NCBI GenBank assembly: GCA_947502305.1
Contig: CANMZA010000001.1
Coordinates: 1,054,001-1,118,000, forward strand
DNA from: an uncultured Erythrobacter sp.
GTDB taxonomy: Bacteria > Pseudomonadota > Alphaproteobacteria > Sphingomonadales > Sphingomonadaceae
Direction: 5' to 3'
DNA length: 64,000 nucleotides
This document shows, piece after piece, positions 18,026 through 27,485 of this stretch (position 1 is the first letter of the stretch; each line of letters starts with the position of its first letter). Below the pieces are notes generated by a model. It saw nothing but the letters and a program-made list of their open reading frames with translations. It did no database searches and was not told where the DNA came from. Made by a program: the position numbers and the translations under genes.

Positions 18026-18982
18026 TTACATATCCGCAATCCGCTTTTCAATAGCGTCCCAAATCATCCCGGCGGTATCGGTGCCGTTAAACGCATCAAT
18101 CGCCACAATCCCCGTCGGCGATGTCACATTGATCTCGGTCAGCCACTTGCCGCCGATCACATCAATTCCGACGAATGTCAGGCCAAGCCGCTTCAATTCC
18201 GGGCCCATTGCTTCGCAAATCTCAATCTCGCGCGGGGTTAGGCCCGTAGCCTCCGCACTCCCGCCCATTGCCAAATTGCTGCGAAACTCGCCTTTGCCCG
18301 GGATGCGGTTGATTGCGCCTGCAACCTCGCCGTCGATTAAGACGATGCGCTTGTCTCCCTCGGCCACTTCGGGGAGGAAGGGTTGGACCATATGCGGTTC
18401 GGGCCATGTCTGGTTGAATACCTCAAACAGCGCCGTCAAATTATCGCCGTCGGCTGGCACGCGAAAAATTGCTTTGCCGCCATTGCCGTGGATCGGCTTG
18501 ACCACCACCGCGCCGTGCTCCGCCATAAACCGGCGCACCTCATCGACGCTGCGCGTGACCAAAGTGGGCGGCATATATTGCCGGTAATCCAGCACCATGA
18601 CTTTTTCAGGGGCATTGCGAACATTCGCAGGGTCATTGACCACCAATGTCTCGCTCTTGATCCGCTCCAACAGATGCGTGGCGGTGATGTATCCCATGTG
18701 GAACGGCGGGTCTTGCCGCATCAGGATCACATCAATGTCCTTGCCAAGGTCAAGCCGCACGGCCTCGCCTTTGTTCACATGGTCGCCGACCACCCGTTGC
18801 AACGTCACCGGATACCCTTGCGCAAACAACCGGTCATCCGCATCCAAAGTCAGGCTTTCGACATGATACTCAAACACCTCATATCCGCGTTCCTGCGCGG
18901 ACAGCATCAGTGCAAATGAGCTGTCGCCAGCGATATTGATGTCCTCAATCGGATCCATCTGAACGGCGATTTTGAGCGTCAT
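18026..18982 (-). CDS. gshB: Glutathione synthetase
   Basis: Joins gamma-glutamylcysteine and glycine with ATP. The 318-residue ATP-grasp protein has the GSH-S N-domain (KIAVQMDPIEDINIAGDSSFALM), the QDPPFHMGYIT and PEKVMVLDY segments, ATP-grasp VVVKPIHGNGGKAIFR and GGKWLTEINVTSPTG with metal ligands. Normal length. Lies downstream of rsmI and yraN, which fits a common alphaproteobacterial operon. Confidence 0.97.
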   Translation of the reverse strand: MTLKIAVQMDPIEDINIAGDSSFALMLSAQERGYEVFEYHVESLTLDADDRLFAQGYPVTLQRVVGDHVNKGEAVRLDLGKDIDVILMRQDPPFHMGYITATHLLERIKSETLVVNDPANVRNAPEKVMVLDYRQYMPPTLVTRSVDEVRRFMAEHGAVVVKPIHGNGGKAIFRVPADGDNLTALFEVFNQTWPEPHMVQPFLPEVAEGDKRIVLIDGEVAGAINRIPGKGEFRSNLAMGGSAEATGLTPREIEICEAMGPELKRLGLTFVGIDVIGGKWLTEINVTSPTGIVAIDAFNGTDTAGMIWDAIEKRIADM

Positions 18983-18991
18983 TTGATTGTC

Positions 18992-19348
18992 CTAAGGTTG
19001 CCAAGCATTGGCGATGTGGCGTGTCGGGGTGCCGGGTGCAAGGAGCAGCACATCAATCCGCAGATCTTCGCCGTCTTTTGCATATTCATGCGCGATGATT
19101 TCCGCCGCTGCTGCGACGCGGGAGAGGCGTCGTTCATCAATTGCCGTATCCAGATCGCTGGCGCGTTTGCGCCATTTCACCTCAATAAAGGCGACCATGC
19201 CGGGTTTGCGCGCGATCAGGTCAATTTCGCCGCGCTTCGTTTTGACCCTTTCGGCCACAACCTGCCACCCCTGCTGCATCAACCACTGCGCCGCCTGCGC
19301 TTCTGCTTCGCGGCCTTTTCGCTCTGCGGTTTCGCGTTTGGCGGTCAT
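18992..19348 (-). CDS. YraN/UPF0102 family nuclease-like protein
   Basis: A 118-residue protein with a restriction-endonuclease-like fold: RKGREAEAQAAQWLMQQGW, then GEIDLIARKPGMVAFIEVKWRK, giving the E...D-ExK core (Glu, Asp, EVK). The family is widespread and its cellular role is unsettled. Its start overlaps the rsmI stop by 4 bases and gshB follows after 9, so the three are cotranscribed. Confidence 0.92.
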   Translation of the reverse strand: MTAKRETAERKGREAEAQAAQWLMQQGWQVVAERVKTKRGEIDLIARKPGMVAFIEVKWRKRASDLDTAIDERRLSRVAAAAEIIAHEYAKDGEDLRIDVLLLAPGTPTRHIANAWQP

Positions 19349-20214
19349 TGGGATTTCAGCTCCACTGCGCGGGCATAAAGCATCTGCCGGTCCAGCCCGG
19401 TTAATTTCGCAACGCGCCCAGCGGCCTTGCTCACGCTAACCTCCGCCAAAGCCTCTTTGAGCAAAGCGTCTGGGTCTGCCGTTGTCGCCGCCGCGACGGG
19501 CGGGCCGGCCAAAAGCACAATCTCACCCTTTGGCGGGTGCGCAGCATAATGATCCGCCAATTGCGCCGCTGTGCCAGTGCGGCATTCCTCGTGCAATTTG
19601 GTAAGCTCCCGCGCGACAGCGATTTCGCGCCCCGGCCACAGGTCCGCCATGGCCCGCAAAGACCGCTCCAATCGCGGGCCTGTCTCGTAAAACACCAAGG
19701 TTGTGGCGACACTCCCTAATTCTTCGAGCACATCGCGGCGCGCTTTGTCTTTTACCGGCAAAAATCCGGCAAACATAAACCGATCATTGGGCAATCCCGA
19801 TAATGTCATCCCCGCAACCGCCGCGCATGCGCCGGGGATCGTGGTCACAGCAATGCCCGCATCGCGCGCTTCTTTCACCAAACGATATCCGGGATCGGAA
19901 ATCAGCGGCGTGCCCGCATCGCTGACCAAGGCAACCGCCCCGACCCGTGCGCTGTCCAGCAACCGCGCGCGTGTTTCGGGAGAGGCGTGATCATCATAAC
20001 GCTGCATCCGGGTGGAAACCTCGGTCGCTTTCAGCAATTTTCCCGTCACCCGCGTGTCTTCGCATGCGATCAGGTCCGCCCGCTGCAATACGTCGACCGC
20101 CCGCCTCGTTACATCGCCAAGATTGCCAATCGGCGTCGCGACAATATAGAGACCCGGTTCAAGAGGTTCACAAAGGACTGATTCAGGGGCTTGCGTTTTC
20201 ACGTGGGCTTTCAT
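19345..20214 (-). CDS. rsmI: 16S rRNA (cytidine-1402-2'-O)-methyltransferase
   Basis: Methylates C1402 of 16S rRNA with S-adenosylmethionine, in a tetrapyrrole-methylase fold. The 289-residue protein has LYIVATPIGNLGDVTRRAVDVL, ACEDTRVTGKLL, VALVSDAGTPLISDPGYRLV, TTIPGACAAV and the C-terminal RsmI-specific helix-rich tail. The ATG at 20214 is chosen over a more distant start that would run into the divergent lipoprotein gene 26 bases away. First gene of rsmI-yraN-gshB. Confidence 0.95.
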   Translation of the reverse strand: MKAHVKTQAPESVLCEPLEPGLYIVATPIGNLGDVTRRAVDVLQRADLIACEDTRVTGKLLKATEVSTRMQRYDDHASPETRARLLDSARVGAVALVSDAGTPLISDPGYRLVKEARDAGIAVTTIPGACAAVAGMTLSGLPNDRFMFAGFLPVKDKARRDVLEELGSVATTLVFYETGPRLERSLRAMADLWPGREIAVARELTKLHEECRTGTAAQLADHYAAHPPKGEIVLLAGPPVAAATTADPDALLKEALAEVSVSKAAGRVAKLTGLDRQMLYARAVELKSQ

Positions 20215-20240
20215 GAAGCAGCGATCAGGGGTCGGCAAGA

Positions 20241-21452
20241 ATGAAGCTAACGGCAACACCGGTTTTTAGCGCAAATTGGATGCGCAAGCTGGGTACACAT
20301 TTCAACAGGCGCAGCCTGACTATCGCCGGGACGGCGGTCCTTTTGGGTGGGTGCCAATTGGTGCCCAAGACTGAAACGGTCGCGACCGCCCCGCCCCCAA
20401 CGCCAACACCTGGGCCAAGCGCGACCGCTTTGCCAACCGATTCCACCCGCCACCGTGTCGCCTTGCTGGTACCCATGGCGGGCACCACAGCAGAGGTCGG
20501 GCAATCGCTCGCCAATGCCACGACGATGGCCTTGCTGGATACCAATGCAGAAAACTTGCGGATCACCACATATGACACATCACGCGGCGCGGGCGCGGCG
20601 GCGCGTCAGGCGATTGCGGATGGCAACAAATTGATCCTCGGCCCCTTGCTGGCGGACAATGTCCCTGCGGTGCAGGCGGCGGCCCGCCCGGCCAGCGTTC
20701 CGTCTATCGCGTTCAGCAATGATGCTACCGTGGCGAGCGCGGATGTATTTGTGGTCGGCCATATCCCCGAACAATCTATCCGCCGTTCTATCGCTTATGC
20801 GCGGCAAAACGGATCGACCAGCTTTGGCGCTTTGCTGCCAGAGGGTGATTATGGTCAGCGTTCTTACACGGCGCTCACCAACAGCTTGCGCGATTATGGC
20901 GGCAATTTGATCGCCTTTGAACGCTATGCACGCGGCAACACCTCTATCGTCGGCGCGGCGCAGCGTCTGCGCACACGCGGCGGCTATGACACGGTGCTGA
21001 TTGCGGATGGCGCGCGGCTTGCGGTGCAGGCTTCGGGCGAATTGCGCAGCGATGGGGCATCCGGCACGCGCATTTTAGGCACAGAATTGTGGAGCGGCGA
21101 ATCGTCTCTCACCCGCTCTGCTTCGGTTAATGGCGCTTTGTTTGCGGCCGTTTCTGATCGCCGGTTCAGGCGTTTTGCAGAAAGCTATGAGGCCCGGTTT
21201 GGAACGCGGCCTTATCGCATCGCTACGCTGGGTTACGATTCCGTCCTGCTGACATTGCGGATCGCACGCGATTGGCGTGTCGGGAGCGATTTCCCCGTGC
21301 GCCAAATGTATGATCGCGGCGGGTTCTTGGGCGTTGATGGCCCGTTCCGTTTCAACCGAAACGGCGTTGCAGAACGTGCCTTGGAAGTCCGCGAAGTGCG
21401 CGGGAACCAAGTCGTTGCGGTTGATCCGGCCCCGGCCACATTTGGGGATTGA
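20241..21452 (+). CDS. LpoA-like penicillin-binding protein activator, lipoprotein
   Basis: A 403-residue lipoprotein with lipobox LLGGC (Cys near residue 38), a Pro/Thr-rich linker (TAPPPTPTPGPSATALP) and a periplasmic-binding type I domain starting HRVALLVPMAGTTAEVGQSLANA. In enterics the related LpoA activates PBP1a; the alphaproteobacterial relatives are shorter and beside rsmI, as here, and the role is transferred from that. Other type I binding-protein functions are possible. Divergent from rsmI with only 26 bases between starts. Confidence 0.8.
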   Translation: MKLTATPVFSANWMRKLGTHFNRRSLTIAGTAVLLGGCQLVPKTETVATAPPPTPTPGPSATALPTDSTRHRVALLVPMAGTTAEVGQSLANATTMALLDTNAENLRITTYDTSRGAGAAARQAIADGNKLILGPLLADNVPAVQAAARPASVPSIAFSNDATVASADVFVVGHIPEQSIRRSIAYARQNGSTSFGALLPEGDYGQRSYTALTNSLRDYGGNLIAFERYARGNTSIVGAAQRLRTRGGYDTVLIADGARLAVQASGELRSDGASGTRILGTELWSGESSLTRSASVNGALFAAVSDRRFRRFAESYEARFGTRPYRIATLGYDSVLLTLRIARDWRVGSDFPVRQMYDRGGFLGVDGPFRFNRNGVAERALEVREVRGNQVVAVDPAPATFGD

Positions 21453-21532
21453 GACAAAATCGGGTTGATATCGGCGCAAAACGGCCGCGTCCCTCCTTGT
21501 GAGAACGGCCGCGCGGCGCCTATATCACCCGT

Positions 21533-23521
21533 ATGTCCGACGATCTTTTTGAAAACACGCCCACCTCCAGCGGTGATTATGACAGCTCCTCGATCGAGGT
21601 TCTGGAAGGGTTAGAACCCGTCCGCCGCCGCCCCGGCATGTATATTGGCGGCACCGATGATCGCGCTTTGCATCATCTTGCCGCAGAAGTGCTCGACAAC
21701 GCCATGGATGAGGCGGTCGCTGGCCATGCGAGCCGCATCGAAATGCGCCTTGATGAGGCGAACCGTTTGCACATTTCGGACAATGGCCGCGGCATTCCTG
21801 TTGATGAGCATCCGAAATTTCCGGGCAAATCCACTTTGGAAGTGATCCTCTCGACGCTCCATTCCGGCGGTAAGTTCAGCGGCAAAGCCTACGCCACCAG
21901 CGGCGGTTTGCACGGGGTCGGCGTCAGCGTGGTGAACGCGCTGTCTTCCCACACACGCGTTGAGGTCGCGCGCGACAAACAGCTTTATGCGCAGGAATTT
22001 TCCAAAGGTCTGGCGCTCGGTAGAATCGAAGTGGTCGGAGCGGCCCCCAATCGGCGCGGCACCACCGTCAGCTTCACACCGGACACTGAAATCTTTGGCG
22101 ACCGCCAGTTCAAACCCCACCGCCTGTTCAAACTCGCTCGGTCGAAAGCCTATCTGTTTGCCGGCGTCGAAATCCGTTGGAAATGCGCAGAAAGCCTCGT
22201 CTCCGAAGACGTTCCGGCAGAGGCGGTGTTCAAATTCCCCGGCGGATTGGCCGATCATTTGGCCGAACAGGTCGGCGGGCGCGAATGCGTCACGGCGCAG
22301 GCCTTTACCGGCAAACAAGATTTCCCCGAATTGGACGGCACATCCCAAGGGCGGGTGGAATGGGCGATTGCTTGGCCGCTTTATTCCGACGGATCGACCA
22401 GTTGGTATTGCAACACCGTGCCCACACCCGATGGCGGCACGCATGAACAAGGGCTTCGCGGGGCGCTGACGAAAGGGCTGCGCGCCTTTGGTGAATTAAC
22501 AGGGGCAAAGAAAGCGAAAGACATTACCGCCGACGATGTAATGACCGGCGGCGAAGTTATGCTGAGCGTCTTTATTCGCGATCCTCAATTCCAATCCCAA
22601 ACCAAAGACCGGCTGACATCGCCGGAGGCCGCGCGTCTGGTTGAAAACGCCATGCGCGATCATTTCGACCATTTCCTCACAGACAATATGGACCGTGGCA
22701 AAGCGCTCTTGGGTGAGGTTATGGAGCGCATGGACGAGCGTCTGCGCCGCAAACAAGAGCGTGAAATTAAGCGCAAGACCGCGACCAATGCCAAGAAACT
22801 GCGCCTGCCCGGCAAGCTGACAGATTGCAGCGGCGAAGGGGAGCGTGAGACGGAATTGTTCATCGTCGAAGGCGATTCCGCTGGCGGCAGCGCCAAACAA
22901 GCGCGCGACCGTAAGACGCAGGCGATCCTGCCGATCCGGGGCAAAATCCTGAACGTTGCGAGCGCAACTGCCGACAAGATCCGCGCCAATAGCGAGATTG
23001 CCGATCTAACGCTGGCGATGGGTTGCGGGACGCGCAAAGATTGTGACGCGACCGATCTGCGTTATGACCGGATCATCATTATGACCGATGCGGATGTCGA
23101 TGGCGCGCATATTGCAACATTGCTGATGACGTTTTTCTTCCAAGAAATGCCGGATGTTGTGCGCAGCGGTTCGCTCTATCTGGCTCAACCTCCGCTATAC
23201 CGTCTGACCGCCGGGAAAGAGAGCCGCTACGCCCGCGATGACGCGCACCGCGCAGAATTAGAAGCCAGCGTGTTCAAGGGCAAAAACGTCGAAGTGGGCC
23301 GGTTTAAAGGCCTCGGCGAAATGAACCCGCAGCAATTGCGCGAAACGACCATGAACCCGGAAACGCGGTCTTTGATCCGCATCACCTTGCCCGCAGAATT
23401 TGAACAACGCGCGGTTGTGAAGGAATTGGTCGATCAATTGATGGGCCGCAATCCAGAACACCGTTTCAATTTCATCCAAAACCGCGCCGGGGAAATGGAC
23501 CGGGATATGATCGATGCCTGA
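21533..23521 (+). CDS. parE: DNA topoisomerase IV subunit B
   Basis: ATPase subunit of topoisomerase IV, which decatenates daughter chromosomes with ParC. The 662-residue protein has the GHKL ATPase region (VLDNAMDEAVAG, HISDNGRGIPV, TSGGLHGVGVSVVNALS), the transducer, and the TOPRIM domain with IVEGDSAGGSAKQARDR and TDADVDGAHIATLL. Length and the short C-terminus (no GyrB insert) favour ParE over GyrB. Ends overlapping the next gene by 8 bases. Confidence 0.95.
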   Translation: MSDDLFENTPTSSGDYDSSSIEVLEGLEPVRRRPGMYIGGTDDRALHHLAAEVLDNAMDEAVAGHASRIEMRLDEANRLHISDNGRGIPVDEHPKFPGKSTLEVILSTLHSGGKFSGKAYATSGGLHGVGVSVVNALSSHTRVEVARDKQLYAQEFSKGLALGRIEVVGAAPNRRGTTVSFTPDTEIFGDRQFKPHRLFKLARSKAYLFAGVEIRWKCAESLVSEDVPAEAVFKFPGGLADHLAEQVGGRECVTAQAFTGKQDFPELDGTSQGRVEWAIAWPLYSDGSTSWYCNTVPTPDGGTHEQGLRGALTKGLRAFGELTGAKKAKDITADDVMTGGEVMLSVFIRDPQFQSQTKDRLTSPEAARLVENAMRDHFDHFLTDNMDRGKALLGEVMERMDERLRRKQEREIKRKTATNAKKLRLPGKLTDCSGEGERETELFIVEGDSAGGSAKQARDRKTQAILPIRGKILNVASATADKIRANSEIADLTLAMGCGTRKDCDATDLRYDRIIIMTDADVDGAHIATLLMTFFFQEMPDVVRSGSLYLAQPPLYRLTAGKESRYARDDAHRAELEASVFKGKNVEVGRFKGLGEMNPQQLRETTMNPETRSLIRITLPAEFEQRAVVKELVDQLMGRNPEHRFNFIQNRAGEMDRDMIDA

Positions 23522-23900
23522 CGATCCGCGAGAGGACACTGGCCGCAAATATCCGAACCCGCGCGAAGAAGACATTATGGCGGGCGACAGGCGGCTTTCG
23601 CGCCCCGACAGCGCTCTGCCAGATTGGGAAATGCCTGATACCGCGTACCGGCCTGTGCCGATAGTTTGGTTCACCGGCGCATTTTTCCTGCATCTTATTG
23701 TGAGCGTCATCTTCTTCGCCATCCTGATCTTTCAAGCGGCCTGGATCAAAATTGCCTTTGCCGCTTTGGCGGCCGGGGCGGTTGGCAAATGGACATGGGA
23801 CCGGGGCATGGAAAGCGCCGGAGCCGGTTGGAAAATCGCCACGATTGTGATGTTGATCACAAATATGTTGATGGTCGCGGCGGCGGCTTCGATCGGATAA
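23514..23900 (+). CDS. Small membrane protein, unknown
   Basis: A 128-residue protein: a polar, acidic N-terminal half (about residues 1-48) followed by three hydrophobic segments (about VWFTGAFFLHLIVSVIFFAIL, WIKIAFAALAAGAVG, WKIATIVMLITNMLMVAAAA). The ATG overlaps the parE stop by 8 bases, suggesting coupling. No family recognised. Confidence 0.6.
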   Translation: MPDDPREDTGRKYPNPREEDIMAGDRRLSRPDSALPDWEMPDTAYRPVPIVWFTGAFFLHLIVSVIFFAILIFQAAWIKIAFAALAAGAVGKWTWDRGMESAGAGWKIATIVMLITNMLMVAAAASIG

Positions 23901-23959
23901 TTTTCGCAGCATCGCGCATCGCCGTGTAAGAAATCCGTCCCGCAGCCGACTAAAGGGAC

Positions 23960-24484
23960 ATGACACAAAACGCAGATGCCCTTTACCGCGAGGCGGGTCA
24001 GCAATTCGCGCCAGCGCTTGCTCGGCTCGCCAATGCTGTGGAACGCAATCCTGATAGGGCGCGCGATCTGGAGCAGGAAATGCACTGCGCCTTGTGGACC
24101 AGTTTTGCCCGGTTTAGGGGCGACTGCGCTTTAAAAACTTGGGTGTACCGCGTCGCTCATAATGTGGCCGCCGATCACGTAACCAAGTCGGCGCGCGGGC
24201 CAAAGAAAATCCCGCTTGAAGACATCGACAGCCTTCCCGCACCAGAAAACCCGGAAACCGGCGCGGCAGAAGCCTTGGTGATGCAGCAAGTCGCTGAATT
24301 GATCCGCAACCTTCCCCCCATCGACACACAGACAATCGTGCTGTGGTTAGAGGGCGAAAGCACCGCCGACATTGCAGAGATCACCGGCCTTTCCGCAGGT
24401 GCGGTTGGCGTCCGCGTGCACCGCATAAAGGCTTTGCTGGCCGGGCATTTTTCCGCCCCCAAACAATCAGGAGACACTCTATGA
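23960..24484 (+). CDS. ECF-type RNA polymerase sigma factor
   Basis: A 174-residue sigma-70 family protein with only regions 2 and 4. Region 2 is RARDLEQEMHCALWTSFARF with CALKTWVYRVAHNVAADHV (core binding and -10 recognition); region 4 is ELIRNLPPIDTQTIVLWLEG with ADIAEITGLSAGAVGVRVHR (-35 helix-turn-helix). The stop overlaps the start of a four-helix membrane protein by ATGA, an arrangement typical of a sigma/anti-sigma pair, although the partner is not a known anti-sigma type. Target promoters unknown. Confidence 0.88.
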   Translation: MTQNADALYREAGQQFAPALARLANAVERNPDRARDLEQEMHCALWTSFARFRGDCALKTWVYRVAHNVAADHVTKSARGPKKIPLEDIDSLPAPENPETGAAEALVMQQVAELIRNLPPIDTQTIVLWLEGESTADIAEITGLSAGAVGVRVHRIKALLAGHFSAPKQSGDTL

Positions 24485-25056
24485 GCAAGCCCCCCTTCCC
24501 CCAATGGCAGGCCCAATCGAGCAATGCAGAATTCAGTAGCCCGGAGGCCTGCGCAAAACGCGCGAGCAAGTTTGAACGGCAAATCAATCTGCGCAACGCA
24601 ATCGAATATGTGGCGGGCGCGTTCGTCTTTGTCCTGTTTGGCGGGCTGACTATCATGGCATTTGTGAAGGGCGAAGCGTTGATCGGCGCCGCCTCTGCTG
24701 TGATCCTCGCTGGCGCGGGGCGCGTCATCTGGAGCCTGCGCCGCAATGCGAGCAATTTGGAGCGGCGGCCAGAGGATGCCTGCCTCGCCCATTTGCGCCG
24801 CCAGTTTCAGCATCAATATACCGCTCTGCGCACGGTGCCGCGCTGGTATATTGGGCCGTTTGTGCCGGGCATCATGTTGTTCTTTGCCGCCATCACGGTG
24901 AAGACAGCAGAGGTCACCGGTTGGCCGGCGGCGATTGCGGGCGGGCTGTTTTCTGCGGCGATAGCGTTTGGCCTGTTTGCGCTCATCATCTTTGTGAATT
25001 GGCTCGCGGCGAAGGCGTTGAAACGCAAGATCGAGGCGATCGACGCGCTAACTTGA
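24481..25056 (+). CDS. Four-helix membrane protein coupled to the ECF sigma factor
   Basis: A 191-residue protein with a cytosolic N-terminus (residues 1-40, containing EACAKRASKFERQINLRNAIEY) and four predicted membrane helices in two pairs (about 42-62, 66-86, 120-140, 145-175) split by a polar loop, LERRPEDACLAHLRRQFQHQ. The ATG overlaps the sigma stop by 4 bases. There is no zinc anti-sigma HxxxCxxC motif or extracytoplasmic sensor domain. By position it may restrain the sigma factor or be its main target; neither is shown. Confidence 0.7.
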   Translation: MSKPPFPQWQAQSSNAEFSSPEACAKRASKFERQINLRNAIEYVAGAFVFVLFGGLTIMAFVKGEALIGAASAVILAGAGRVIWSLRRNASNLERRPEDACLAHLRRQFQHQYTALRTVPRWYIGPFVPGIMLFFAAITVKTAEVTGWPAAIAGGLFSAAIAFGLFALIIFVNWLAAKALKRKIEAIDALT

Positions 25057-25115
25057 TGCACTGGCCTCATCAACCGCGCTGTTCTATTCGTTCCTTCTTC
25101 TCAGGAGACGCCCGC

Positions 25116-26432
25116 ATGAAACTTTCCCCAAAATCCCCGCTCTACGGCGCTCTGCTTGCGGCGTCTTTGCTGACAATCCCCGCCGCGCCCGTTTTCGCAC
25201 AAGAAGAAGCGCCAGAGGCAAGTGAGGGTGAGCAGCAAACCACGCTTGAGATAAAAGCGGATCAGGTCGTGGCCGTGCTCAATGGCGATCTTGATCCAAG
25301 AGACGTCTTCACCGCCGGTTTTCTCGCCGCGGTTCCGCCTGCGCAAGTGACCGCTTTAGCAGAGCAATTGACCGGACAATTTGGCGCGGCAATTTCTGTC
25401 GAAGCGCTTGATCCCCCCAGCGGCGACCGCGCCGCCCTGTCAATCCGGTTGGAACGGGCGATCACACGCGGCGGGATCGCGATTGATACAGCGGATGATA
25501 ACCGGATCAGTGAATTGCTGTTTCAATCCTTTGAACCGGTTGGCGATACGCCTGAGAAGATTGAGGCGGAATTGTCCGCCCTGCCCGGCGATGTCACCGC
25601 TTGGTTTGGGCCGCTTGATGGCGGCCCTGCGACCCTTGCTCTTGATGAGGCGGAGCAAATGCCGCTTGGATCGACGTTTAAACTCTATGTCCTGGCCGCT
25701 TTGGCGCGCGAGGTCGCGCAAGGGACGCGCGCATGGGACGATCAAATCCCCTTGACCGCGCGCAGTTTCCCAAGCGGGATGATGCAGGATTGGCCCGAAA
25801 GCTCGCCGGTCACGCTGCAAACATTGGCGACCATGATGATCTCCATCAGCGACAACACCGCGACCGATCAATTGATCACCTTGCTCGGCAGAGACGCCGT
25901 TTTGCAGACCGTGATCGACAGCGGGCACAGCATGCCCGGCCTGAACGATCCGTTCCTCACCACGCGGGAGATGTTCCTGTTGAAAGGCGGCTCGGCTGAT
26001 CGGCTTTCGGTGTTCCAGAACGGCGATACCGCGTTGCGTTCCCAAATCCTCGACGGGATTGAGGGCGAAGCGGTGTCGGGCAACCAAATTCAGGCGGCTT
26101 TCGCCTCGGGTCCCTCGGCCCTTGATGTGGAATGGTTTGGGAATGGCCCCGACATTGCAAACCTGATGCGATTTATGCGCGCGACCGCCGATCCTTTGGC
26201 GTTTGAGATTATGGGCATCGACCCTTCTATGCCTGCCGCGACGCGCGCGCGCTGGGCCTATGCCGGGTATAAAGGCGGGTCGGAACCGGGCGTGCTCAAT
26301 TTGACTTGGTTGCTGACGGATGAGGCGGGCCGCGATCACGCGCTCATGCTAAGTTGGCGCAACGAAGACGCCAATCTTGATGCGACCGCTTTGGAATTGC
26401 TGGCTTTGCGAATTTTGTCGCTCCCGCAATAA
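25116..26432 (+). CDS. Class A beta-lactamase-like serine hydrolase
   Basis: A 438-residue exported protein: signal peptide MKLSPKSPLYGALLAASLL with cleavage near VFAQE, an N-terminal Cpl-7/NTF2-like segment of about 100 residues, then a penicillin-recognising domain. The three motifs are SxxK as GSTFKLY (about 186), SDN as ISDNTATD (about 245) and KGG in place of KTG (about 386). The extended N-terminal part and KGG suggest a cell-wall or generic serine hydrolase more than a resistance enzyme. AGGAG lies 8 bases before the ATG; the frame is open upstream over the previous gene but that has no such signals. Confidence 0.85.
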   Translation: MKLSPKSPLYGALLAASLLTIPAAPVFAQEEAPEASEGEQQTTLEIKADQVVAVLNGDLDPRDVFTAGFLAAVPPAQVTALAEQLTGQFGAAISVEALDPPSGDRAALSIRLERAITRGGIAIDTADDNRISELLFQSFEPVGDTPEKIEAELSALPGDVTAWFGPLDGGPATLALDEAEQMPLGSTFKLYVLAALAREVAQGTRAWDDQIPLTARSFPSGMMQDWPESSPVTLQTLATMMISISDNTATDQLITLLGRDAVLQTVIDSGHSMPGLNDPFLTTREMFLLKGGSADRLSVFQNGDTALRSQILDGIEGEAVSGNQIQAAFASGPSALDVEWFGNGPDIANLMRFMRATADPLAFEIMGIDPSMPAATRARWAYAGYKGGSEPGVLNLTWLLTDEAGRDHALMLSWRNEDANLDATALELLALRILSLPQ

Positions 26433-26538
26433 ACGGCGCGAACGCACTCTCCCCAAAAACACGAGGCCGCGCCCTCTTGCGCGCGCCGCTATTGCGCCGT
26501 ATCGCCGCGTCTAAATATTACGTTTTGAAGGGAAACCC

Positions 26539-27408
26539 ATGAGCGAGCCGACTACCGAACAACAGCGTTTTGAAGGCACGAGCGATTACATCGCGACCGA
26601 GGATCTAAAGGTCGCCGTCAACGCTGCCGTTACATTGCGCCGGCCGTTGCTGGTGAAAGGTGAGCCGGGAACAGGCAAAACCGTCCTTGCGCATGAAATT
26701 GCGAAGGCTGTCGGTGCCCCCTTGATCGAATGGAACATCAAATCGACCACGAAGGCGCAGCAAGGTCTGTATGAATATGACGCCGTCGCCCGTCTGCGCG
26801 ATGGTCAGCTAGGCGAAGAGCGCGTTCACGACATTCGCAATTACATCAAAAAAGGCAAACTTTGGGAAGCCTTCACCTCTGAACAACTCCCCGTGCTGCT
26901 GATTGATGAGATCGACAAAGCGGATATCGAATTCCCGAACGATCTGCTGCAAGAACTCGATCGGATGAGCTTCGACGTTTACGAAACGCAGGAGCGCGTT
27001 GCCGCCAAAGAGCGCCCGATTGTGGTGATCACATCGAACAATGAGAAAGAATTGCCAGACGCATTCCTGCGCCGGTGTTTCTTCCACTATATCAAATTCC
27101 CTGACCGCGACACGATGCAATCGATCATCGACGTTCACTATCCCGGCATTCAAAAAACGCTGGTGAAGAAGGCGATGGATATCTTCTATGAACTGCGCGA
27201 AGTGCCCGGTTTGAAGAAGAAACCTTCGACCAGTGAATTGCTCGATTGGCTCAAGCTGCTGCTCAACGAAGACATGCCACTCGATATCTTGCAAGACGCC
27301 AATCCCAACAGCGCAATACCGCCGCTGCACGGGGCGCTGCTTAAGAACGAGCAGGATGTGATGATGTTTGAACGGCTCGCCTTTATGGCGCGGCGCAATC
27401 CGACCTGA
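26539..27408 (+). CDS. MoxR-family AAA+ ATPase
   Basis: A 289-residue AAA+ protein with Walker A GEPGTGKT (41-48), Walker B VLLIDEIDKAD (about 119-129), sensor 1 ITSNNEKELPDAFLRRC and the arginine finger region. MoxR ATPases act with a VWA-domain partner as metal-insertion or folding chaperones, for example CoxD/CoxE-type pairs. The partner here is most likely the VWA protein at 30259, separated by two unrelated genes. AAGGG precedes the ATG. Confidence 0.93.
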   Translation: MSEPTTEQQRFEGTSDYIATEDLKVAVNAAVTLRRPLLVKGEPGTGKTVLAHEIAKAVGAPLIEWNIKSTTKAQQGLYEYDAVARLRDGQLGEERVHDIRNYIKKGKLWEAFTSEQLPVLLIDEIDKADIEFPNDLLQELDRMSFDVYETQERVAAKERPIVVITSNNEKELPDAFLRRCFFHYIKFPDRDTMQSIIDVHYPGIQKTLVKKAMDIFYELREVPGLKKKPSTSELLDWLKLLLNEDMPLDILQDANPNSAIPPLHGALLKNEQDVMMFERLAFMARRNPT

Positions 27409-27485
27409 TCGCTGCGGGTACCGCAACGGTCTCTTGCGTACATCTTTGCTAGGCCTATGATCTTCCCCATATTGGGAGGGGATCT

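Noticed and set aside
21533-23521. DNA gyrase subunit B instead of ParE
   Set aside because: Length about 660 and the TOPRIM surroundings suit ParE; GyrB would be about 800 or longer here.
25116-26432. Antibiotic resistance beta-lactamase
   Set aside because: KGG replaces KTG, there is a long extra N-terminal domain, and no resistance context; only the fold is supported.
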